From Rhizomys pruinosus (lineage: Eukaryota > Chordata > Mammalia > Rodentia > Spalacidae): 64,000 bases of DNA. Below are positions 56,229 through 64,000 of the stretch, piece after piece. The stretch is taken from positions 682,795-746,794 of the forward strand of contig VZQC01009572.1 in the NCBI GenBank assembly GCA_009823505.1, written 5' to 3'. How positions within the stretch are numbered: position 1 is the first letter of the stretch; each line of letters starts with the position of its first letter. The notes under the pieces are model-generated. The model worked only from the letters and a program-made list of their open reading frames with translations, did not search any database and was not told where the DNA came from. Both the position numbers and the translations under genes were made by a program.

Positions 56229-56393
56229 TTTTTTTTTTTTTTTTTTTTTTAATATTTTTGAGACAGGGTCTCCCTGTAGCTCCGGTTGTCCTGGAGCTCA
56301 CTCTGTAGACCAGGCTGGTCTTGAATTCACAAAGATCCGCCTGCCTCTGCCTCCCAAGTGCTAGGATTAAAGGCTTGCACCACCATGCCCTGG
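56229..56393 (-). mobile_element. B1 SINE, antisense
   Basis: Poly-T (about 22) then 'ttttgagacagggtctccctgtagctccgg' to 'gcttgcaccaccatgccctggc'. Near full length. Creates part of a false frame at 56062-56364. Confidence 0.95.
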
Positions 56394-56424
56394 CAATATT
56401 GGGTTATTTTTAAGTCGATCTTCA

Positions 56425-56632
56425 CTTTATCAAGGTAGAGTCTCTTAATTAAACCCAGAGCTCCACCAAGGCTAGTCTAACCAGCCAGCTTGCCCCAAGG
56501 TTCCCATCTCTACCTCCAAGTGCTAGGCCTACAGACAGCCACCATGTCTACTACAACTTTTTCTTGGGTTCCAGGGGTGTGGTCACACTGGCGTGGAAAG
56601 TGGTTTATGCACTGAGCCACCACCCTCACTCT
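56425..56632 (-). mobile_element. B4/RSINE-like SINE, antisense
   Basis: 'aaggtagagtctcttaattaaacccagagctc', 'ccagccagcttgccccaagg' and 'gcactgagccaccaccctc'. Old and diverged. Confidence 0.5.
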
Positions 56633-56654
56633 ATTTTCTTCTCTCTCTTTTTTT

Positions 56655-56872
56655 GAATCAGGGTTTCATGTATCCCAGTCTAGCCTCAGACTCACCATGT
56701 AGCTGAGGATGACCTTAAATTTCTGATCCTCCTGGTCTCTACTTCCTGAGTGCCAGAATCCAAGGTATGTGCCATCATGCCCTCCTCAACCAGTTTATGT
56801 GCTGCTGGAGATAATCAAAGTTTTGTGCATGCTAAGCTAGTACTGTACAAACTGAGACACATTCCCAGCCAA
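56655..56872 (-). mobile_element. B4-type SINE, antisense
   Basis: B1-like start 'gaatcagggtttcatgtatcccagtctagcctcagactcacc' followed by an ID-like head in complement ('tgcatgctaagctagtactg...acacattcccagcc'). Composite B1 and ID structure. Confidence 0.75.
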
Positions 56873-57194
56873 AAAGATTATTTTTTTTTATTTTAGGAAG
56901 AGAGAGGACCTTGGTATGTAATATCATGAATAATTGAGAAGTGATAGCTTCATTCATTAAGTTCTTAGTGCAACAGTAGCCAAGGTCACATTGGAGCACA
57001 CACCAAAAAGAATGGAGATAAGTGAACTTGGTAAAAAGATTCCAACCATCTATAAAAGATGCAGATGGGGAATCTATAAAACTATCCCATAACTCATAAC
57101 CCTATACGTCATCCTGTGGCCAGACCTAAGAGCTCTGTTCTTGCAAAATGCATGTTCCTCCAGAATCCTCTTACTCTCTTTTGTTAAAAATTTC
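56873..57194. other. No recognised feature
   Basis: Unrecognised interval upstream of a 5'-truncated L1. Confidence 0.4.
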
Positions 57195-58043
57195 AGTGTA
57201 GTAAAATGTCCATTCTACCCAAATTAATATACAGATTCAATGCAATCCCAATGAAAATCTCCATGAGTTTCTTCACAGCCTTGGAAAAAGATCCTTAAAT
57301 TCATATGGAAAAACAAAAGACCCCAAATAGCCAAAGCAACCCTGAGTGGAAAGAATAATACAGGAGGATCTCTATCCAGACTTCGAACTATACTACAGGG
57401 CTTTAGTCATAAATACAGCCTGGTACTTGTACAAAAACAGACCTGTAGACCAATAGAACAAAACTGAAGATCCAAACTTGAGCACATACAATTTCAGCCA
57501 CCTCATATTTGACAAAGGGGCCAAGAAGATTCAACAGAGGAAAGACAGCATCTTCAGCAAATGGTGTTGGCAAAACTGGATCACCACTTGTAGAAGAATG
57601 AAATTAACCCCCTACCTCTTGCCCTGTACAAAAATAACTCCAAATGGATCAAAGATTTCAACATGAAACCCGAAACTCTGAAGGTGATAGAAGGAAATTT
57701 TGGCAGCAACTTACAGGATATAGGCGTAGGAGAAGACTTCCTAAATCAGACAGCAGCTGCATAAGAAATAAGGTCATGATAAGTGGGGCCTCATTAAACT
57801 CGAAAGCTTCTGTAAAGAGAAAGAAACAACCAGGGAAGTGAAGAGAGAACCCACAGAGTGGGAGGAAACCTTTACCACTGATACATCTGACAGAGCATTA
57901 ACTTCTAGAATGTATAAACTTCTCAAAAAACTAAGAAGTAGGAAAACAAATGACTTACTTAAAAGATGGATTAAAGAGCTGAACAAAGACTTCACAAGTA
58001 AGGAAATAGAGATGGCTGAGAAGCATCTTAAAAAATGTTCAAC

Positions 58044-58154
58044 AGCAGAGGCAGGTGAATCTCTGTGAGTTCAAGGCTAGCCTGGTCTACAGAGTGAGTT
58101 CCAGGACAGCCAGAGCTACAGGGAAAACCTGTCTCAAAAAGACAAAAAAAAAAT
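58044..58154 (+). mobile_element. B1 3' part inserted in L1
   Basis: 'agcagaggcaggtgaatctctgtgagttcaaggctagcc' to 'cctgtctcaaaaagac' and an A-tail. 5'-truncated. Flanked by 'tgttcaac' (58036-58043 and 58155-58162). Confidence 0.9.
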
Positions 58155-58163
58155 TGTTCAACA

Positions 58164-58490
58164 TTGGGCTGGAGAGATGGCCTAGTGATTAAGAGCACCG
58201 GCTGCTCTTGCAGAGGACCCAGGGGTTCGATCCCCAGCACCCATATGGTGGCTGAGAACTGTCTTTAACTCCAGATCCAGGGGAATCTGACGTCCTCTTC
58301 TGACCTCCACTGCATTGCATGACATGGGTGCACAAACCTATATGCAGACAGTACATGAACTGCCTTTAACTCCAGTTCCAGGGAAATCTGACACCCTCTT
58401 CTGACCTCCACTGCATTGCATGACACGGGTGCACAAACCTATATGCAGACAGTACATTCATATACATAATAAAATAAATAAATTTTTTTA
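58164..58490 (+). mobile_element. B2-type SINE with a duplicated 3' body, inserted in L1
   Basis: A complete head (ggctggagagatggcctagt) and body, with a roughly 105-bp segment ('gaactg(t/c)ctttaactcc' to 'gcagacagtacat') present twice in tandem (about 58256-58356 and 58357-58461). 'tgttcaacat' recurs after its tail at about 58492-58501, so it used the same target as the B1 insertion. Confidence 0.92.
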
Positions 58491-59309
58491 AATGTTCAAC
58501 ATCACTAATAAGCAAGGAAATGCAAATTAAAACCACTTTAAGATATCATCTCACTCCGATAAGGCTGGCTAGGATCAAGAAAACAAATGATACCAAGTGC
58601 TGGAGAGGTTGTGAGGAAAGGGGAACACTCATCCACTGCTGGTGGGAATGTAAACTTGTATAGCCACTATGGAAAGCAGTGTGGAGAACCATTGGAAGAC
58701 TCAAAATGAGTCTACCACCTGACTCAGCCATACCATTCCTGGGTATATACCCACAAGACTCATCCTACCACAGAGATACATGCACATCCATGTTTATTGC
58801 AGCTCTCTTCACAATAGCAAAGAGCTGGAACCAATCCAAGCTGGAACCTGAACCAACAAGTGGATAAAGAAAATGTGGTTCCTCCTCACAATGGAATTCT
58901 ATGCAGCAATAAAGAAAGATGACATCATGAACTTTGCAGGTAAATGGATAGAACTAGGAGATATTATGTTAAGTGAAGTAACACAGTCCCAGAAAAACAA
59001 AGGACAAATGGTATCCCTCATCTGTGGATGCTAATGCCAATTACCTAGTTGTAAGGCAAACTGAGCAATATTAATGTTATATTCCTCTTTATCTGAAAGT
59101 AACTGTGCTCTTATAATGTGAATCCCTTAACAGGTTCTAGAATTAACCTACCACTTATTTTCAGAACTTGGAATCTTGGTATATGGGTGGAGGGTGTGTA
59201 TGCATAGTTTAGAATAATATAAAATTAAAAGGGAAAGTGTGAATCCTTAAATATGATTTGGAAATAGCATATAGTTTGTTTTCAGATGACATAATTTTAG
59301 TATAGGTGA

Positions 59310-59337
59310 GACATATATATATATATATATATATATG
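59310..59337. repeat. (TA)n in L1 3' UTR
   Basis: About 12 TA units. The antisense L1 at 21001 has a tract at the matching position. Confidence 0.93.
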
Positions 59338-59565
59338 CATATGTTGAAGCATTACAAATTGTAGGGAACAACAACAACAAAAGAATTGGGACAAAGAACT
59401 GACTTGAAAAAACTTTGGAAAGACTCAGAAAAAGGTGCAAGACATGTATGGCAGAATGCATGAACTTGGGTGAGGTGGGGGGGCATGGAAAGGGAAATGA
59501 GTCTAAATTGGACTGAGAAATGATGTATGAAAAGGTTTAATAACAATAAAAAATAAATAAAAATA

Positions 59566-60005
59566 AAAATTAATGGAGGGGCTGAGGAGACTGAATAAAA
59601 TGTTTGAACATGAAAAGAAAAAAATTCAGTGGATTTTGCAAAGCCACTTGGAAATGTCCTTATTTGCCTTTACCTCATACAAAAGACTATGGTTTGTTTG
59701 TTTATTCCACAAAAAATGTAATCCTTCATTGATAAAATGTAATGGATTTCAGGGGTAGAGTGCAAGAACGTTAACAGAAACAATGGTGAAATGCATGGTT
59801 GGGGAGAAAACTAGGGAGCAGGAAGAGCGGGTCTACAGGCTCCTTAACAAAACAGCTAAGGGAGTCTGGGCTTGAAACCAAGTGTGGCTGCTTGTGGGTA
59901 AGAACACACCCATGTGGCAAGCCCGCCTTGCCCCTGTGTGACATTGGCTTGGGTCAATGGCTAGATCTTTCTGGGCTCAGGTACTGCTCAATGAGAGTGC
60001 CTGTG
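59566..60005. other. No recognised feature
   Basis: Unrecognised interval with short frames only. Confidence 0.45.
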
Positions 60006-60006
60006 G

Positions 60007-60085
60007 GGGGATGAGGATATAGCCAAGTGGTAGAGTGCTTCCCTAGCAGGCAAGGGGCCCTAGGTTCAATCCTTAGTACCAGGGA
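60007..60085 (+). mobile_element. ID SINE
   Basis: 'gggatgaggatatagccaagtggtagagtgcttcc' (box A region) and 'ggccctaggttcaatccttagtacc' (box B region). tRNA-Ala-derived ID element without a long A-tail. Confidence 0.85.
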
Positions 60086-60906
60086 ATGCCGATGAGGGCT
60101 TACAAGGCTGGTGCAAAGTCCCTGCCCTTGACTCCCTTAGCTGAGCAGAAGTCCACATCCTTACTCACATTTCCAGTGTTTCCTGCACTAGCACTTTGGC
60201 AATGCTTGTGTTATGAGAAGCCCCTTTGACACCAATAACCCACACCTGACTCATGTCTAAGCCAAGTTTGCTCCCTCAAATTTTCTCTCTCAAGCCCTCG
60301 GCAAACACAGAGAAACTCATTTCACAACTGAGATATTGGCCTAGCATGGAAAGGAAAACTCATCATTCCATTGACAAGAGTAGGTTATCATGAAAGCAAG
60401 AAAAGTTGTCAGACACGGGAGCCCAGCTTTACTAGAAGAGTTTAACCATATATGGGTTAAGATGTAATGGAGAGTAAATCACCTTATCACCTTATTGGGT
60501 CCCTCCAGATGCACTGACTAAATAGGATATATTTGGCAGTAGATCCATTGCCAATTTAAACCCCAGTCATCTTGGAACTTGGGCATGGAAGAAAGTATGG
60601 TATTACAGTACTGCACCAAATTAAAATCCCATGTCCTGTGCAGATCTGAAGTGCATGAATTATTTTTTTATGAATTCTAACTTATGTGACATAAAATATT
60701 TTGAGCCATTTTCTCTATATAAAACTTGATATAAAGAAACCTGCCCTTTCAAATTAAAAGTTTGTTCACAATTATATACTTCAATCTCAAAATAAATGCA
60801 AACAGACTGTTAACTGATTTTACAGCAACACTACATTAGCTGACAAACAAAACACCTTATTTTTTTTGCTAGTATTGATCTTGAAATGGGAGAATTTTGT
60901 ATCATA
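60086..60906. other. No recognised feature
   Basis: About 0.8 kb of unrecognised DNA. Confidence 0.5.
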
Positions 60907-60921
60907 CAAATATTTCAGGAA

Positions 60922-61178
60922 TGGGCTGGAGAGATAGCCTAGCGGTTAAGAGCACCGACGCTCTTGCAGAGGACCCGGGTTCGATCCCCAGCACCCACAT
61001 GGCGGCTAAGAACCATCTGTAACTCCAATTCCAGGAGAACTCCAGTTCCAGGGGAATCTGAGACCCTCTTCTGACCTCCGCGGCATTGCACGACACGGGT
61101 GCACAGACCTGCATGCAGACAGTACATTCATACACATACAAAAATAAATTAAAAAAAACAAACAAACAAACAAAAAAA
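60922..61178 (+). mobile_element. B2-type SINE, youngest-looking copy
   Basis: Young subfamily with the duplicated 17-bp unit (61022 and 61039). CAAA-rich tail and a perfect 15-bp target-site duplication 'caaatatttcaggaa' at 60907-60921 and 61179-61193. Nearly identical to the left-arm SINE at 22688. Confidence 0.96.
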
Positions 61179-61193
61179 CAAATATTTCAGGAA

Positions 61194-62060
61194 CAAATAC
61201 AGAAAATGCGGTATCATCTCTCTGTTTTCTATTTATCCTTTAAGAATGAAAAAGTCCAGACTGATGTCTGAAGCCCAAGAATTGCTAAGAGCTAGCAACA
61301 TGGACCAGTGGTCTGAAAAGGATAGAGATTTTGCCTTTTAAGGTGTGGTCTAAATCTGATGGATACATAGGTGCATCACCTGTCTAATCTCTCAAGAACA
61401 TGTATGTATGAAGTGACATAGATCTCAGTACTTAGCAGGGCATATTGCTAGTGTCATCTACACGTGTTGGGCCACATTCCTAGTTGTCCTGAGAGGCATA
61501 ATAGTAGGTCACAGGCTGGACACACCAGCATGTAGAGCATGCTCAGGATGTCAGAGGTGTGACTGGGACGTCGTGACCATCTCTGGGATCTTGCACTCAC
61601 CAAAGATTCTTAAACTCACAAGAACATTCAGGAACTCTTTAAAATGCTCTCTAGGCACCAATAGAGTCAGGAAGTTTAGGTATAATAACTTGCTAAAGCA
61701 GACAAGAGGAAAACCCATGCTTTTTTTTTTTTTTAAAAAAGAGGGTGAGTTACAAAACCAAAACATGTGAGACCCAGGTCTTCAGACTTAACATCAGGGG
61801 CTCATGGCACCACGCCGTGCTGTGCTTATGCAGTGGAAACAGTCTGAGAAGACATGGCCAGGTCTCTTTAGGGTCTGGAATGTTGTTCAAGGTCAAGGGA
61901 GGGAAACACACGTCATTTGCTTGCTGTTTGGATGGCCAATGTGTACCCTTTAAAGATATGTTCCTGTTCCATCTTTAAATACAATTGAGCGGAGCAGTTC
62001 ATGGAAGTGTCTCCCTCTCTCCTTCCAAGGATGAGCATATGAGCAAGTACCTAGACCGGA
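61194..62060. other. No recognised feature
   Basis: T12 and A-run at 61721-61740. Otherwise unrecognised. Confidence 0.5.
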
Positions 62061-62061
62061 T

Positions 62062-62405
62062 GTCCTTTGGTAGTTTGAATGAGAATACCCCATAGGCCCC
62101 AAGTATCTGGACATTTTGTCCCCTGTTGGTTTGGGGAGGTTTTAGGAAGTGTGGTCTTGCTGGAGGAAGCCTCTGGGGCTGAGTTTGGTGAGTCCTTAAG
62201 CCAGATTTCCATGCTTCGCTTCCTGTGCCTGATTGAAAACAAGATCCCTGGGCTTTCTACTCTGGCCAACCTCTGCCACCATGTGCCTCCCCCAACCCCC
62301 AAGGTTACAGACTCTAACCTTCTGAACTGTAAGCCAAATAAACTCTTTCTTCTATAAGTTGCCTTTCTGATGGTGTGTTATCAAAGCAATAGAAAGACAC
62401 CTACC
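62062..62405 (+). mobile_element. MaLR-type solo LTR
   Basis: 'ttggtagtttgaatgagaataccccataggcccc' at the start and 'ctgaactgtaagccaaataaactctttcttctataagttgcc' followed by 'aatagaaagacacctacctaatac' at the end, with AATAAA at the expected place. This is the clearest of the MaLR-like LTRs here. No internal viral genes. Confidence 0.7.
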
Positions 62406-64000
62406 TAATACATGCCTCCTCCAGGAAATTCAATTTTTATCAAGGAAAAATGAACATGAAAATGTTTGGGGTTCGTTTGGGAAGGATCACACTCAAATAA
62501 TGCTATGAAATACGTCCTTCTGGTTAGAACTGCCTTAATTCATAGTCTTTTCTAAGCCTGCATTCCCAACCTTCTGCTGATTCTGAAACAATCTTCTCCC
62601 TTCCAATAAATTCTTGCTGTTAAATTAGCCAAAGCCAATTTTGATTACTTGAAATCAAATAAACCTAGTTTGGCACTGAACTAAATTTGCATCTTTGCCA
62701 TGTGCACAGGGACCCAACAAATAAAAGAAATGAGAGTTTGGAATGACCGTGTGCATGCATTTATACATGTGTGCATACACGTGTGTGTGTGTGTGTGTGT
62801 GTGTGTATACACATGTAGGCTCTTTTATTAAGAGGATAGGCCTTCTAATCACACATGAGTTCTGCCTTTCCTGTGTATGTTGAGTAGAAGTACCACAACA
62901 AAAACTCCACGAAAACATTCCCTTGACTTTGCTAAGGGTGAAGCTGTTACCCTGAAGTTGTGGATCAGAAAACCCCAAAATTTCTGTCAAACTTAAATTG
63001 ACTTTATCATTCTTCCCTACTCTCTAGCTTACTTTGTTGATGGCATGCTTTTGCCCATGATCCCAGTAATTCCAAAGCAATTACATTTCTAAGAAAAGAA
63101 ATGCAATAAGCAAAGTAAATTCATAAAGCAAGGCTCTGAATGTATTTCTCACATCTTTGCTTTGGTGTCTGATCCTAGGAGGTATACGCTGAGAGGCAGA
63201 AGATCATTTATAATCTTTATTATGATGACAGCAACAAACACTGGGAAATGCTTACCCATGAATAGAGATGCTAGCTGAATTCTTTGTAATTTTCCAACAG
63301 ACAAAAGGTACGCTATCAACATATACAAGAGCAGCAAGCTATGTTTCTCAAGTTGATGATCCTTGGACCTAGAGGACTTTAGGCTAGAGATGGAAGAAGT
63401 ATCTAGATCCCATGGAAGGGACTGTATGGATAAGCTATGCTGCTTCCTCGAGTTATTGTTATGCCTTTGCTTGAATTTGGGGGGATTTATGTATCTTTGT
63501 TGACACTGAAAATTTCTGGAAATACAATAAATGAACTGGGGATGTGGGATAGAGAGGGGAAGGCAGGAAGGGAGGAAGGAAAGAATTGCTGTTTTCTATT
63601 TCAACTTAGAACATAGATGTGTCCATGTACCCAAAGCTATTAGAAAGCACCAACTGTCCCCACTAGGCAACCCCTATCATATTCCTTCTGATTGTCAGCC
63701 AGATTGTTTCCTTTTTAAGAACATGAAAACACATGTTAACATAATCCCAATAAAGATCATCCCCAAGAAGTTAAATATCAGGCTCCACACAGGATAGACT
63801 TTTATCAGACAGCCCATTAGAGATAAATTTCAAACTTTGGTTTGGGGGAATTACCTGTGCTCCGTTTACTAATCCAAATATTCAAAAACAAATTAACCAC
63901 ATCCACAGAATATCCCTTTGTAAAAGAGGCATGCCAACCTAATTAAGAATTTAACTATGAATTTTACTAAGAAAGAATTGCAATTGCATCTAGTGTGAAA
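62406..64000. other. No recognised gene or repeat except a short (TG)n
   Basis: (TG)n at 62779-62806 inside an imperfect CA/TG region. The frames at 62655-62990 (minus) and 63531-63797 (plus) have no recognisable product. A GGAAGG-rich patch lies near 63560-63585. Confidence 0.5.

Larger units (their letters stand above)
57195..59565 (+). mobile_element. 5'-truncated L1 (ORF2 C-terminal half and 3' UTR)
   Basis: Starts abruptly in ORF2 ('gtaaaatgtccattctaccc', parallel to 49340) and runs through the C-terminal region and a 3' UTR of the host-L1 type to 'aataacaataaaaaataaat'. Decayed frames include 57478-57666, 57838-58068 and 58679-58867. Two SINEs interrupt it at 58044 and 58164. The catalytic reverse transcriptase motif lies upstream of the truncation. 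Confidence 0.92.

Overview
The window looks like intergenic or intronic DNA from a myodont rodent (mouse-like rodents and jerboas). It carries B1, B2/B3, B4-type and ID SINEs, rodent L1 3' ends, MaLR-like solo LTRs, long CA/CT/GA microsatellites and a few ancient mammalian relics (MIR, and an old L1). The B1 and B2 consensus sequences differ from those I know from Mus and Rattus, so a non-murine species is likely, but I cannot name it. I find no convincing protein-coding host gene, no tRNA or other RNA gene, and no CRISPR or prokaryotic feature. Nearly all open frames are chance frames, frames through simple repeats, or decayed L1 ORFs.

Layout. 0-4.4 kb: mostly unrecognised DNA with a B4-type SINE and an LTR relic. 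4.4-7.0 kb: an antisense L1 end, then a 1.86-kb L1-terminal repeat (copy 1). 7.4-12.7 kb: SINEs, an L1 3' UTR split by a SINE, and an ancient L1 fragment. 12.8-16.4 kb: LTR relics and a B2-type SINE. 16.6-20.1 kb: three abutting L1 3' ends in +, - and + orientation. 20.5-25.4 kb: an antisense L1 split by about 1 kb of unidentified DNA, a roughly 0.96-kb inverted duplication, then copy 2 of the 1.86-kb repeat. 25.4-38.8 kb: mostly unrecognised DNA with scattered SINEs, LTR relics and a 22-bp minisatellite of 35 units. 38.8-46.6 kb: a 51-bp minisatellite built from a SINE head, further SINEs and microsatellites. 46.6-51.3 kb: a nearly full-length but internally deleted L1 inserted into the 3' UTR of an older L1. 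51.4-52.1 kb: a MaLR LTR carrying a 33-bp minisatellite. 53.3-57 kb: B1 and B4 elements and a MIR split by an LTR. 57.2-59.6 kb: a 5'-truncated L1 with two SINEs inserted at one target site. 59.6-64 kb: mostly unrecognised DNA with ID, B2 and LTR copies.

There is no gene network to describe. The interest lies in how the repeats were built: nested insertions datable by target-site duplications, tandem arrays born inside a SINE and an LTR, and a large inverted duplication. I did not find a convincing new biological system. Element boundaries are read by eye, usually good to 10-30 bases except where target-site duplications are given.
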